Positions 19,001 to 26,844 of a stretch of 64,000 bases of DNA are shown here, piece after piece. The position numbers and the translations under genes are program-made. The stretch is from JAPOXR01 sp963662395 (GTDB taxonomy: Bacteria; Pseudomonadota; Alphaproteobacteria; Rhodobacterales; Rhodobacteraceae), in the NCBI GenBank assembly GCA_963662395.1, contig OY759511.1, positions 124,001 to 188,000 of the forward strand. The letters run 5' to 3'. Positions within the stretch are counted from its first letter, which is position 1. Each line of letters begins with the position of its first letter. The notes beneath the pieces were generated by a model, which was not told the DNA's origin, searched no databases, and worked only from the letters and a program-made list of their open reading frames with translations.

Positions 19001-19576
19001 TTCGTAGGAACTTCGGGACTTGTGCACCCTGCCGGTGTCGTGATCGACGAAGTAATGGCCCTGTTCGGCGCCCTCGATGCCATATGCCCAGTGCAGGCCG
19101 GTGTTGAACCATTGGGGAGAATTCGGTGCGGCCTTCTGCGTGGCCAGCATGTAGCGGGTCTCGTCGTAGAAAATCCGTGCATCACCCTCGCTGGAAAAAT
19201 ACCCGCCCTTCCAGCCCCAATAGGTCCAGGTACCGGCAAGGCGATCAAACACCTGCTTGGCCGATCTCTCCGGGCCGTAACGCTCATTCGCCGGCAGCTT
19301 GTCCAGGGCAGCAGAATCGGCAGCAGAATTCCACAGGAACTTCGGCACCCCCTTCTCCCGGACCGCCTTCAGCCTGGCGGGAACGCCGGCTTTCCGGAAA
19401 TATTTTTGCGCCAGCACATCAGCCGCAACCTGGCTCCAGTTCCCGGGAATCTCGATGTCCTCGAGGCAAAACACCACCGAGCCATCGGTATTCCTGATTT
19501 CCGACCGGGTCCTGGTGAATTCGATCCCGTCATAAGCGTCCATTCCCTCGACAGTGAATATTCGTGCAATTTTCAT
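16004..19576 (-). CDS. nrdJ: Vitamin B12-dependent (class II) ribonucleotide reductase
   Basis: Reduces ribonucleotides to deoxyribonucleotides using adenosylcobalamin, with or without oxygen. The 1190 residues match the long alphaproteobacterial NrdJ type. Visible landmarks are NSPQWFNTGLHWAYG, FKFGSGTGTNFSNLRA, SGGTTRRAAKMV, NPCSEYMFLDDTACNLASINL (active-site loop), PTGTIGLVMDCDTTGIEP and the cysteine-rich C-terminus DPCGDCGNYTLV...CMHCVTCG, which serves thiol exchange and zinc binding. ATG 19576 gives the expected MKIARIFTVEG start. No class I nrdAB lies nearby. A candidate NrdR site is at 19655-19670. Confidence 0.96.
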   Translation of the reverse strand: MKIARIFTVEGMDAYDGIEFTRTRSEIRNTDGSVVFCLEDIEIPGNWSQVAADVLAQKYFRKAGVPARLKAVREKGVPKFLWNSAADSAALDKLPANERYGPERSAKQVFDRLAGTWTYWGWKGGYFSSEGDARIFYDETRYMLATQKAAPNSPQWFNTGLHWAYGIEGAEQGHYFVDHDTGRVHKSRSSYERPQPHACFIQSIEDDLVNDGGIMDLWLREARLFKFGSGTGTNFSNLRARNEPLASGGKSSGLMSFLKIGDRAAGAIKSGGTTRRAAKMVICDMDHPDIEEFINWKVREEQKVASMVAGSKATRRALKALFRAISSWDGSTEDACNPARNRSLRDSIISARNSMIPETYINRVLQYARQGYTSIEFSTYDTDWESEAYSTVSGQNSNNSVRVTDQFLDAVRKDEDWQLRRRTDGKVAETVRAAELWEEVGHAAWACADPGIQYHDTINSWHTCPEDGRIRASNPCSEYMFLDDTACNLASINLLNFYGDGQFNTDEYIHSTRLLTLVLEISVLMAQFPSKQIAELSYRFRTLGLGYANLGGLLMNMGISYDSDEGRATCAALTAILCGESYAVSAEMARELGPFSGFERNRDHMLRVIRNHRRAAYGAVDGYEELPTPPVPLDESLCPVDGLPEIARKSWDRAVALGEKHGFRNAQTTVIAPTGTIGLVMDCDTTGIEPDFALVKFKKLAGGGYFKIINRSVPNALRLLDYSEQQIEDIISHASGHASFEGAPHVNCQSLTSLGFGQEELDRIEQDARLAFDIRFLINPGVLGAGFCEERLGVPKDMVADPSFNLLSWLGFSDEQVEAANEYVCGSMTLEGAPHIRDRDLPVFDCANTCGRRGTRSLSVDSHILMMAAAQSFISGAISKTVNMLPTATIEDCKAAYEKAWKLGIKAIAVYRDGSKLSQPLAASLVDDQSAETEQEQASEKSRHEKIVEFAEESTRQILRQNQRMKLPDRRKGYTQKAIIGGHKVYLRTGEYVDGSLGEIFLDMHKEGAGFRAMMNNFAIAVSLGLQYGVPLETFVDAFTFTRFEPSGLVQGNDSVKNATSILDYIFRELGISYLDRTDLAHVTSDSHRFDDLGENADRGRTEFDLLKTAASAGYFRNRFPGAPDTGEQDGDDGQASTDELAVAEVASAGDSARVKGYEGDPCGDCGNYTLVRSGTCMHCVTCGSTSGCS

Positions 19577-19910
19577 GATAGGATCTGCCTCTGTACTGCT
19601 CGCCTGCCGTCCTCGCTGCGGAATCGGTTCTTGATGGTTGCCGCCTCATCAGATTTACTAGATGTAGCGCAATTCCGGAAGAACGGGTGCATATCCTGCT
19701 GTTTTGGACGCATGCATGTCAAGGAGGAATATTGATCGGCCTGGCAGAATCTTGTGGAAACCAGGTTAGGGAATCGATCCAAATTCCTGCAAAACGCGGC
19801 AATTGACCCCTCATGCCCGAAAAACGGATCGCATGGTCCGGCAGGCCCGGCAACATCTCGAATGTCCTTGGATGGTGGCGAAGGATGGCGAATCAGTGGC
19901 GGAGAGACCG
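19577..19910. other. nrdJ promoter region
   Basis: The 334 bases between nrdJ and tRNA-Pro contain no credible gene. Apart from the NrdR-like site, I found no cobalamin box or other riboswitch core. Confidence 0.5.
19655..19670. promoter_or_regulatory. Candidate NrdR box upstream of nrdJ
   Basis: TTACTAGATGTAGCGC keeps the symmetric core CTAnATnTAG of NrdR boxes, which control ribonucleotide reductase genes in many bacteria. It matches about 10 of 16 consensus positions as I remember them and lies about 80 bases upstream of nrdJ. NrdR normally binds a pair of boxes; I do not see a convincing second copy at the standard spacing, so this stays tentative. Confidence 0.35.
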
Positions 19911-19987
19911 TGGTCGGGGCGATTGGATTCGAACCAACGACCTGCGGTTCCCAAAACCGCCGCGCTGCCAGACTGCGCTACGCCCCG
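19911..19987 (-). tRNA. tRNA-Pro (anticodon TGG)
   Basis: Seventy-seven bases including an encoded CCA. The 7-pair acceptor stem is CGGGGCG/CGCCCCG, the D-arm is GCGC-rich, the anticodon stem GCGGT/ACCGC surrounds loop TTTGGGA with anticodon TGG, and the T-arm loop is TTCGAAT. All arms pair. UGG reads all or most proline codons. It lies between nrdJ and the DUF192 gene. Confidence 0.95.
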
Positions 19988-20038
19988 AGTGGCGGTGATT
20001 ATCGCCTATTCTTCCGGATTTGAAGCAGAACCCGTCGA

Positions 20039-20575
20039 TTAGCACGGCCATGCGGCAATTTCCGGATCAAATGCCGGGTGCCGGATTTCGGATCCATCAT
20101 TGATACCGAATCGCCTGCTCAACCCGCCATTGATTTCGAGCACTGCCAGCACCGCATCCCCACTGACGACCATTCTCGTATCGAACGGTGTTGCATTCGG
20201 GTGAATTCCGGTCACGGTTCCTGATTCAGAAATGAAAATCATGTCAAGTGGTAACGGCGTGTTCTTCATCCAGAACGATACCGGCCGGACCTCTTCGAAC
20301 AGGAACAGCATTCCCGAGAATTGCGGCAATTGCTCCCGAAACTGCAATCCCTTCGACCGCTCGGCCGGCGTGTCGGCGATTTCTACCGAAAATACCGCCT
20401 TCCCCCAGTCACCGCGGATGTCGACCCTGTCGTCGGCACACTCTGTTGCGGCAGACAAGGGTCCGGCCAGGGTAAGGACGACAAGGATGGCTGTACAGCA
20501 ATGCACTGCAAATGACCGAATTGTCGGGTCAATCTGCAATGAAGATGGGCCGGGGGGAAATCGGTGCAAACTCAA
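20039..20575 (-). CDS. DUF192 family exported protein
   Basis: A 178-residue protein whose domain from about residue 55 matches DUF192: FSVEIADTPAERSKGLQFRE, GMLFLFEEVRPVSFWMKNTPLPLDMIFI and the closing VLEINGGL. Function is unknown, though many members are exported or lipoprotein-like. Residues 24-43 (VHCCTAILVVLTLAGPLSA) are a signal-peptide core. The start is uncertain: TTG 20575 overlaps the cold-shock stop and suggests coupling, whereas the in-frame GTG at residue 24 would make a cleaner signal peptide. The gene pair cold-shock/DUF192 next to tRNA-Pro is common in alphaproteobacteria. Confidence 0.82.
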   Translation of the reverse strand: MSLHRFPPGPSSLQIDPTIRSFAVHCCTAILVVLTLAGPLSAATECADDRVDIRGDWGKAVFSVEIADTPAERSKGLQFREQLPQFSGMLFLFEEVRPVSFWMKNTPLPLDMIFISESGTVTGIHPNATPFDTRMVVSGDAVLAVLEINGGLSRRFGINDGSEIRHPAFDPEIAAWPC

Positions 20576-21198
20576 TCCGGTGGGTCGGCGCTGTCCTGGG
20601 AGGTGGCTTCAACGCCGACATCCCAGGGCCTGACATCGGTGACCAGCCTTCCCCGCGGGCCGTCGCTGATGGCGACCGCCAGCGCCTCCCCGGGCTGCAA
20701 ATCCGAGTAGCCGCTGGTGCGCAGCACTTCCATATGGACGAAAATGTCCTCGGAACTGCCAAAGATATTGACAAAGCCGAAGCCCCGTTGGCGATCGAAC
20801 CATTTCACCCGGGCCGGCAGCAACTCGGAGTCAACTCCACTGCCCTCGCCCCAGGCAGGCCTGTCCATCACCCCTTCGGGACCGTCATCGAGGGGCTCGA
20901 TGTCCAGGATTTCAATGGCCTGCAACCCACGCTGCGATTGCTGCGCGATCAACTCGATCACCGAACCCTCGGAGATCGAACTGCGACCAAAATTCCTCAG
21001 GACATTGATGTGAACAAGAATATCCGGCCCTGGCTCGTCGGTTACCACAAACCCAAAGCCCTTCGTGGTATTGAACCACTTTACACGGCCACGATACCTG
21101 TTCTGAATGGGACCCCTCCCACAGGCTGCATCAAGGCAGCCTGTCCTTGAACTACGAAACCGAATTTCTGTTCCGACATTAGCAAAATGGCGCGTCAT
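20572..21198 (-). CDS. Protein with two cold-shock domains
   Basis: A nucleic-acid-binding protein of 208 residues with two CSDs in tandem. The first has RGRVKWFNTTKGFGFV near residue 35 and ILVHINVLRNFG. The second has PARVKWFDRQRGFGFVN near residue 128 and IFVHMEVLRTSG. Both keep the RNP1/RNP2 aromatic residues. Two-domain cold-shock proteins are characteristic of alphaproteobacteria, where they act as RNA chaperones in stress and stationary phase. ATG 21198 avoids overlap with pdxH; a longer frame to 21336 would overlap it by 55 bases and is proline/glycine-rich without a ribosome site. No strong ribosome site is visible at 21198. Confidence 0.85.
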   Translation of the reverse strand: MTRHFANVGTEIRFRSSRTGCLDAACGRGPIQNRYRGRVKWFNTTKGFGFVVTDEPGPDILVHINVLRNFGRSSISEGSVIELIAQQSQRGLQAIEILDIEPLDDGPEGVMDRPAWGEGSGVDSELLPARVKWFDRQRGFGFVNIFGSSEDIFVHMEVLRTSGYSDLQPGEALAVAISDGPRGRLVTDVRPWDVGVEATSQDSADPPD

Positions 21199-21281
21199 TT
21201 CAAGGAGAATATATGAATCCGGGCCGGCCGGGCCCGGCTGCGGTGTCGTTTTCCTGCTTCCCTTCCCGTCGACCGGGCCGC

Positions 21282-21908
21282 TCAGGGAGACAGTCTTCGA
21301 ATCTCCCAGTCGGATTCCGGGCTTTCCCTTCGCCACTGGAATCGATCATGCAGCCGGAAATTTCCGTCGCTCCAGAACTCGATCTCCAGAGGATGCATCC
21401 GGTAGCCTCCCCAAAAGGGAGGCCGTTCCGGGTTGGCTCCCAGCTCGAGCGTCAGCTGCGCGACCCTGGTCATCAGGGCGCCCCGGGATGCCAGCGGCGT
21501 CGATTGCCTGGATGCCCATGCACCATACCGGCTCTGCAGCGACCGGGATGCAAAATACCGGTCGGCAACCTCTCCGTCCTCGCGCTTGATCAGGCCTCTT
21601 GCCCTGACCTGGCGCCTGATCGACTTCCAGTGGATGACGAAGGCTGCCTTTGCGCACTGGTCGATCTCGCGCGCCTTGGCGCTTCCGTAATTGGTATAGA
21701 ACACGAAGCTGTTCACGCCGATGTCCCGCAGCAGGACCATGCGGACATTGGGCATCCCACCCTGATCCACGGTCGCCAGGGCGGCAGCGCTGGGGTCATT
21801 CAACTCCTGCGACCCGGCCAGGTCCATCCACCCGCGCATGATCTCGAACGGATCGTCCCCGGCAAAATGTTCGACACGTTCTTCCACGATTTTCCCGAAT
21901 TCCGCCAT
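21282..21908 (-). CDS. pdxH: Pyridoxine/pyridoxamine 5'-phosphate oxidase
   Basis: FMN-dependent cytoplasmic enzyme making pyridoxal 5'-phosphate, the last step of vitamin B6 synthesis. Its 208 residues are the normal length. Motifs include PFEIMRGWMDLA, PSAAALATVDQGGMPNVRMVLLRD (FMN binding), FVFYTNYGSAKAREI, and the C-terminal ERPPFWGGYRMHPLEIEFW with the closing WEIRRLSP. It is divergent from fabI with an 86-base shared promoter region. The pdxA gene for an earlier step of the same pathway lies at 51 kb. Confidence 0.95.
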   Translation of the reverse strand: MAEFGKIVEERVEHFAGDDPFEIMRGWMDLAGSQELNDPSAAALATVDQGGMPNVRMVLLRDIGVNSFVFYTNYGSAKAREIDQCAKAAFVIHWKSIRRQVRARGLIKREDGEVADRYFASRSLQSRYGAWASRQSTPLASRGALMTRVAQLTLELGANPERPPFWGGYRMHPLEIEFWSDGNFRLHDRFQWRRESPESDWEIRRLSP

Positions 21909-21994
21909 TCACGTATTGATGCCCGGAACGGCTATTGAAGGTCAAATGGGATTGGCCTAAACGAGCAACTGTTTCATGCTTACGGAGGGACTGC

Positions 21995-22813
21995 ATGTCA
22001 ATGCCTCTCATGGAAGGCAAGCGCGGCCTCGTCATGGGGGTGGCGAATGACAGATCCATCGCATGGGGTATTGCCAGGGCCTGTGCGAACCATGGTGCCG
22101 AACTGGCGTTTTCCTATCAGAACGAGGCCTTCAGGAAGCGGGTCGAACCACTGGCCGCTTCGGTTGGCAGTACGCTGATGTGTGAATGCGATGCCGGCAG
22201 CCCGGAGGCGCTCGACCGGATGTTCGATGACTTGCGGGACAATTGGGGAAGCATCGACTTTGCCGTGCATGCGATCGGGTATTCCGACAAGAACGAACTG
22301 CGCGGCAGGTATGTCGATACCAGCCCGGAGAATTTCCGGATGTCGCTCGACATCTCGGTCTACTCCTTCACCGCCCTGGCCAGGCGGGCCGAGGCGCTGA
22401 TGCCGAATGGCGGTTCGCTGCTGACGCTGACCTATTACGGGGCGGAAAAGGTGATGCCCCACTACAATGTCATGGGGGTGGCCAAGGCGGCGCTGGAGAC
22501 GTCGGTCAAATACCTTGCTGCCGATCTTGGCAAGCAGAACATCCGGGTCAACGCCATTTCTGCCGGACCCGTCAAGACGCTGGCGGCTTCCGGCATCGGC
22601 GATTTCCGCTACATTCTCAAATGGAACGAGCTCAACTCTCCTCTCGGACGCAGCGTGACCCAGGAGGAAATCGGCTCCTCTGCACTCTACCTGCTCTCGG
22701 ATCTCGGTTCTGCAGTGACCGGCGAGATTCACCATGTCGATTCCGGCTACCACGTGGTGGGAATGAAGAGGCCGGATGCACCCGACATCGACGTGGTGAC
22801 TGGACGAAAATGA
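21995..22813 (+). CDS. fabI: Enoyl-[acyl-carrier-protein] reductase [NADH]
   Basis: This 272-residue short-chain dehydrogenase reduces trans-2-enoyl-ACP in the last step of each fatty acid elongation cycle. Marks are the nucleotide-binding GKRGLVMGVANDRSIAWGIA, VHAIGYSDKNEL, the active-site tyrosine pair in LTYYGAEKVMPHYNVMGVAKAALE with the YxxxxxxK arrangement, and ISAGPVKTLAASGI. ATG 21995 follows GGAGGG at good spacing; the in-frame ATG at 21935 is not supported. The ATGA overlap with the next gene shows they are co-translated. Confidence 0.95.
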   Translation: MSMPLMEGKRGLVMGVANDRSIAWGIARACANHGAELAFSYQNEAFRKRVEPLAASVGSTLMCECDAGSPEALDRMFDDLRDNWGSIDFAVHAIGYSDKNELRGRYVDTSPENFRMSLDISVYSFTALARRAEALMPNGGSLLTLTYYGAEKVMPHYNVMGVAKAALETSVKYLAADLGKQNIRVNAISAGPVKTLAASGIGDFRYILKWNELNSPLGRSVTQEEIGSSALYLLSDLGSAVTGEIHHVDSGYHVVGMKRPDAPDIDVVTGRK

Positions 22814-23310
22814 ACAATACCGACCCGCTTCCCCACGAGAAGGGTTTCATTGTCAGCTGGGACCAGTTGCACCGTGACGCAAGAGCCCTGGCCTGGCGTC
22901 TCGAGGGAAGCCAGCCCGAGCCGGGATACTGGAAGCAGATCGTTGCGATAACCAGGGGCGGACTTGCGCCGGCGATGATCGTGGCGAGGGAGCTGGAAAT
23001 CCGCGTGGTCGATGCCATTTCGGTGGAATCCTATGATCATCAGCGACAGACGGAGCCGAGAATTGTCAAGCCTCCGGCCCTCGAGGATGTGCGGGGAACG
23101 CTGGTCATCGACGATCTCGTCGATACCGGCAAGACCCTCGAGTTGGTGAAGGAAATTTTTCCGGACGCCCATTATGCGACCATCTATGCCAAACCCATGG
23201 GCCGGCCATCGGTCGACACCTACATTACCGAGGTCAGCCAGGACACGTGGATCTTCTTTCCCTGGGATACCGCCCTGCAATATGTGGGGCCGTTCCGGAA
23301 GACGGATTGA
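22810..23310 (+). CDS. gpt: Xanthine phosphoribosyltransferase (Gpt-type)
   Basis: A 166-residue purine salvage enzyme that converts xanthine (and guanine) plus PRPP to the nucleotide. The N-terminal region has FIVSWDQLHRDARALAWRL, then AITRGGLAPAMIVAREL, the PRPP loop LVIDDLVDTGKTLELV, and the C-terminal WIFFPWDTALQY typical of Gpt. ATG 22810 overlaps the fabI stop (ATGA). Placement between fabI and purB is consistent with a housekeeping block. Confidence 0.9.
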   Translation: MNNTDPLPHEKGFIVSWDQLHRDARALAWRLEGSQPEPGYWKQIVAITRGGLAPAMIVARELEIRVVDAISVESYDHQRQTEPRIVKPPALEDVRGTLVIDDLVDTGKTLELVKEIFPDAHYATIYAKPMGRPSVDTYITEVSQDTWIFFPWDTALQYVGPFRKTD

Positions 23311-23383
23311 CCGACACTTGCCGCGCCCGGCCGGACACATGCGCCCGGATGCAGGCAGGGCCCCGCAGGCCGGGATTCACTAG

Positions 23384-24694
23384 ATGATCGATCGCTATGC
23401 CAGGCCGGAGATGGCCGCCATCTGGTCCGACGAGAGCCGCTTCAGGACCCTTCTCGATATCGAAATCTGTGCTGCCGAGGCAATGGCCGAACTGGGCGCC
23501 ATTCCGAACTCGGCCGCCACGGCCATCCGCCGACTCCAGGATGAAACGCCGGATATCGGACGGATCCGGGAGATCGAGGCGGTCACGCGGCACGAGACAC
23601 TGGCATTTCTCGAATATCTCGCCGAATTGTCAGGCGATGACCGGGTCAGACACCTGCATCGTGGAATGACCTCCTCGGATGTTCTCGATACCTGCTTCAA
23701 CCTGCAGTTGAGCCGCTCGGCCGGGCTGATCCTGGACAGCCTGGACCAGCTCTTGCGGGAGCTTCGCCGCCGGGCATTCGAGTGCCGGGACATGCTGTGC
23801 ATCGGCCGAAGTCACGGGGTGCATGCCGAGCCGACGACTCTTGGCCTGAAGCTTGCCCAGCATCATGCCGAGTTCAGCCGCGGCAAGCGACGCATCGAAT
23901 GCGCCCGGGACGAGGTGGCGACCGGGGCGATATCCGGTCCGGTTGGCACATTTGCCACGGTCGAGCCGGAAGTCGAGGCCATTGTCTGCCGCCGGCTCGG
24001 CCTGCGCCCCGAGCCGGCATCGACGCAGATCGTGCCGCGGGACCGCCACGCCCAGTTCTTTTGCTCCATGGCGGTGGTGGCATCGTCCGCCGAGCGGCTC
24101 GCCGTCGAAATCCGCAACCTGCAACGCACCGAGATTCTCGAGGTGGAAGAGAATTTTGCCGCTGGCCAGAAGGGGTCATCGGCCATGCCGCACAAGCGCA
24201 ACCCGATTCTCTCCGAGAATGTCACCGGCCTGGCGCGGATCGTCCGGGCGGCGGCCATGCCTGCTCTCGAGAACGTGGTGTTGTGGCATGAGCGTGACAT
24301 GTCGCATTCGTCGGTCGAGCGAATCATTGCTCCGGATGCCACGACCGCATTCGATTTCCTGATCTCACGGCTGGCGGAGATTGTCGGCAACATGACGGTC
24401 CACCCGGACAACATGGCCAGGAATCTGGCATTGCTGAAGGGTGTCCACAATTCACACCGGGTCCTGGATGCGCTGGTGACGAGCGGCCTCGACAGGTCGG
24501 AAGCCTATTCGATCGTGCAAGGCCGGGCCATGCAGGCGATCGACCGGCGGCAGGATTATCGCCTGGTGCTGGCCGAGGATCCCGTCGTGACCGGCCAGTT
24601 GTCAGCGGCCGAACTGGATGCGCTGTTTGATGACAGGTTCTACACCAGGCATGTGGAAACCATTTTCAGGCGTGTATTCGGCGAGGGCGACTGA
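23384..24694 (+). CDS. purB: Adenylosuccinate lyase
   Basis: Catalyses two steps of purine synthesis: fumarate release from SAICAR and from adenylosuccinate. The 436 residues match the short bacterial form. Motifs include MIDRYARPEMAAIW at the N-terminus, TRHETLAFLEYLAE, GMTSSDVLDTC, RSHGVHAEPTTLGLK, and the fumarase/aspartase signature GSSAMPHKRNPILSEN near residue 266, where serine is catalytic. ATG 23384 gives the standard start. The genes for the ATPase inhibitor (convergent) and purC follow, the usual alphaproteobacterial order. Confidence 0.95.
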   Translation: MIDRYARPEMAAIWSDESRFRTLLDIEICAAEAMAELGAIPNSAATAIRRLQDETPDIGRIREIEAVTRHETLAFLEYLAELSGDDRVRHLHRGMTSSDVLDTCFNLQLSRSAGLILDSLDQLLRELRRRAFECRDMLCIGRSHGVHAEPTTLGLKLAQHHAEFSRGKRRIECARDEVATGAISGPVGTFATVEPEVEAIVCRRLGLRPEPASTQIVPRDRHAQFFCSMAVVASSAERLAVEIRNLQRTEILEVEENFAAGQKGSSAMPHKRNPILSENVTGLARIVRAAAMPALENVVLWHERDMSHSSVERIIAPDATTAFDFLISRLAEIVGNMTVHPDNMARNLALLKGVHNSHRVLDALVTSGLDRSEAYSIVQGRAMQAIDRRQDYRLVLAEDPVVTGQLSAAELDALFDDRFYTRHVETIFRRVFGEGD

Positions 24695-24710
24695 ATGTCG
24701 GCAACTCCCG

Positions 24711-25025
24711 CTATTCTTCATCCATCAGCCGGGCGATGGCCTGTTCGAGGGAAGACTCGATCCTCGAGCGGATTTCCTCTTCGCTGACCTTCTCCCCGAT
24801 ATCGGCGTGGAGTTTCCGGAAGACATCCTCGCTGCCTGCTTCCTCGAAATCGGCCTTGATCACCGAGCGGACATACTCGTCCACCTCGCCTTCCTCCAGG
24901 CCCATGATGCCGGCTGCCCACTCGCCGAGCATGCGGTTTGCCTTGGCCGCCGCCTTGAATTTGAGCGACTCGTCGTGGGCGAACTTGTCCTCGAAGGCCT
25001 TCTTGCGTTCGTCAAAAGATGTCAT
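24711..25025 (-). CDS. ATPase inhibitor subunit zeta (DUF1476)
   Basis: This 104-residue protein matches the alphaproteobacterial F1-ATPase zeta subunit, which blocks ATP hydrolysis by inserting its N-terminus into F1. Typical are MTSFDERKKAFEDKFAHDE, LKFKAAAKANRMLGEWAA, MGLEEGEVDEYVRSVIKADFEEAG and the C-terminal helix. ATG 25025 gives the conserved start; the frame extends to 25079 without support. It sits between purB and purC on the opposite strand, a widespread arrangement. Confidence 0.92.
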   Translation of the reverse strand: MTSFDERKKAFEDKFAHDESLKFKAAAKANRMLGEWAAGIMGLEEGEVDEYVRSVIKADFEEAGSEDVFRKLHADIGEKVSEEEIRSRIESSLEQAIARLMDEE

Positions 25026-25209
25026 TCGTTTCATTCCGTAATCGAACCCAGTCACATATGTGTATTGCCGCCCTGCCATTCAAGACGTCCGGTGGTCGGC
25101 GCTGCATTGCGAGCCGGCCGGCCCGTACCGGAAGAAGTGGAATTACCGGCCGGCAGTGCGGCGGCAGGAAGGCCCCGGTATTTCTTGCCCATTGCCGGTC
25201 CTTTCGATA

Positions 25210-26016
25210 ATGGCTGACGACAGTCAAAGCAGTTTTTCCAAGAGTCCGATCGGCATGGCACGCAAGAAAATCGTAGCGAAGGGCTCCACGAAATCCCTGT
25301 ATGAGGGTGATGCAGTCGGCACCTACGTGCTTCATTTCCGCGATGAAATGCGCTCCGGAGATGCCGAGAATGCTCCCCTGATCGAGGGCAAGGGCATCCT
25401 GAACAACCGGTTTTCCGAGTTCGTCATGATCGGCCTCAAGAGCATCGGCATCCCGACTCATCTCGTGCGCCGGCTGAACATGCGGGAGCAGTTGGTCCAT
25501 GCGGCAGAGGCCTCGCCGGTCAGGGTCCATGTCCGCAACTTCGCCTCGGCATCCTTTGCCCGGCGATTTGGCATCAAGGAGGGGAGTCTCCTGTCGAGGC
25601 CGGTGGTCGAATTCTATCTCAGGTCCAAGGAGCTGAACTGGCCGCTGGTTACCGAGGAGCATCTCAGCGCCTTTGGCTGGGTCTCGCCGATGGACCTGGA
25701 CGAGATGGTCCCGCTGGCACTTCGCACCAACGATTTCCTGACCGGGTTGATGACCGGCATCGGCATCAGGTTGGTGGATGTGTCGGTCGAGGTCGGCCGC
25801 ATCTGGGAAGACGAAGGAAGCCGGCTTGTGATTGTCGACGAGATCAGCCCGGAGAGTTGCAGCCTGACCGACATGCTGACGGACCGGAAACTGAGCGGCC
25901 CCGATACCGGCCTTGATGCGGCGGGGGTGTTTGAAGGGTTCCGCGAGGTGGCTGCGAGGTTGAGGATTCTTCCGGAGAATGGCCTCCGGCTGGTCAAGAC
26001 CAACCCCGGGGAATGA
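25210..26016 (+). CDS. purC: Phosphoribosylaminoimidazole-succinocarboxamide synthase
   Basis: ATP-dependent ligase joining aspartate to CAIR in purine synthesis, which supplies the substrate for PurB. Marks are KGSTKSLYEGDAVGTYVLHFRD, GKGILNNRFSEFVM, RVHVRNFASASFARR, PVVEFYLRSKELNWPLV and LVIVDEISPESCSL with the catalytic-region Asp-Glu. The start is not settled: ATG 25210 (268 residues) and ATG 25255 (253 residues, MARKKIVAKG) are both in frame and neither has a clear ribosome site. The usual downstream purS-purQ-purL genes are missing here; a convergent gene follows instead. Confidence 0.92.
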   Translation: MADDSQSSFSKSPIGMARKKIVAKGSTKSLYEGDAVGTYVLHFRDEMRSGDAENAPLIEGKGILNNRFSEFVMIGLKSIGIPTHLVRRLNMREQLVHAAEASPVRVHVRNFASASFARRFGIKEGSLLSRPVVEFYLRSKELNWPLVTEEHLSAFGWVSPMDLDEMVPLALRTNDFLTGLMTGIGIRLVDVSVEVGRIWEDEGSRLVIVDEISPESCSLTDMLTDRKLSGPDTGLDAAGVFEGFREVAARLRILPENGLRLVKTNPGE

Positions 26017-26049
26017 GTGGCCGGGTCCGGCCAGGCTCGAGGCTGATCG

Positions 26050-26700
26050 TCAGCTGCCCGGTTGGTGCGGCAATGCCGCCAGTGACGTCATCAGGTCTCC
26101 ATAGCCGGTATGGCGGCGCTCATAGGCCAGGCCCAGCCGGTCGGCGCAACTCCCGGCCAGCCGGTCCAGCTCGGGATCGTCGGTCTGGGCCATGAAGACC
26201 AGTCGGTCGTAATTGCCGAAATAGGCGTCCCGCAGCTCCGGGTGCCTGTCGAGGCCAAGCGGTTTCCAAACGAATGAGTCGAACTGCTTCACGAGAAAAT
26301 CCGTGAGGTAGAATGCGGTGATTTCCTCGTCGGCATGGGCGGCGAACGCCGCATTGCCCTCGAAGAATGAATAGCAATGGGGGCCATCCAGCATCTCGAC
26401 ACCGAGCTGGTCGCAGCGTTTGCGAAGCAGGCCGCCGGTGCCGCAATCGGCGTAACCGATGAAGATTTGCGGGAAATGGTGCTCGTGTTCCCTGACGGCC
26501 TGTTCGACCCGGTCCGGGATCAGTTCCGGGCGCAGGTGAAGGTCGGCTGGCAGGCAGGTCAGGGCAATGTGGCTCCACCCGTTCATCCTGACCAGTTCGA
26601 GTATCTCGCGGGCCAGCGCACCGCAGGCGATGACCAGCACCTGACCCTCCCCGCCGGCATCCCGACCGGGTTCGATGCTGATGCCGGGATGAATGCCCAT
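26050..26700 (-). CDS. DUF1638 family protein
   Basis: Soluble protein of 216 residues matching DUF1638: VLVIACGALAREILEL, ALTCLPADLHLRPELIP, IFIGYADCGTGGLL with conserved cysteine, and LDGPHCYSFFEG. Function is unproven. The family regularly occurs beside corrinoid proteins and methyltransferases, as it does here (downstream of a corrinoid protein and homocysteine methyltransferase). The conserved Cys/His residues suggest metal or cofactor handling, which is inference. It is convergent with purC. Confidence 0.85.
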   Translation of the reverse strand: MGIHPGISIEPGRDAGGEGQVLVIACGALAREILELVRMNGWSHIALTCLPADLHLRPELIPDRVEQAVREHEHHFPQIFIGYADCGTGGLLRKRCDQLGVEMLDGPHCYSFFEGNAAFAAHADEEITAFYLTDFLVKQFDSFVWKPLGLDRHPELRDAYFGNYDRLVFMAQTDDPELDRLAGSCADRLGLAYERRHTGYGDLMTSLAALPHQPGS

Positions 26701-26844
26701 CTTGATCCTGATCCTGATCCGGTCACTGCCCCGGGTGCAGGTGGTGGCCGGGACGGGACGGGGTTCGTTGTTGATCGGTCATGCAGTCTCCGCCAAACGG
26801 TCTGCAATCATGTCCGGTCCGGTCCCCGATATCGCTGCCGCCGA

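Noticed and set aside
17366..19735. A 789-codon open frame opposite nrdJ
   Set aside because: Antisense shadow of a gene with unmistakable ribonucleotide reductase motifs.
19577..19910. Cobalamin riboswitch before nrdJ
   Set aside because: I could not find the conserved B12-box core or a supporting fold in the region.
26018..26033. Terminator between purC and DUF1638
   Set aside because: TGGCCGG/CCGGCCA would leave only a 2-base loop, and there is no T-run, so it is not a good terminator.
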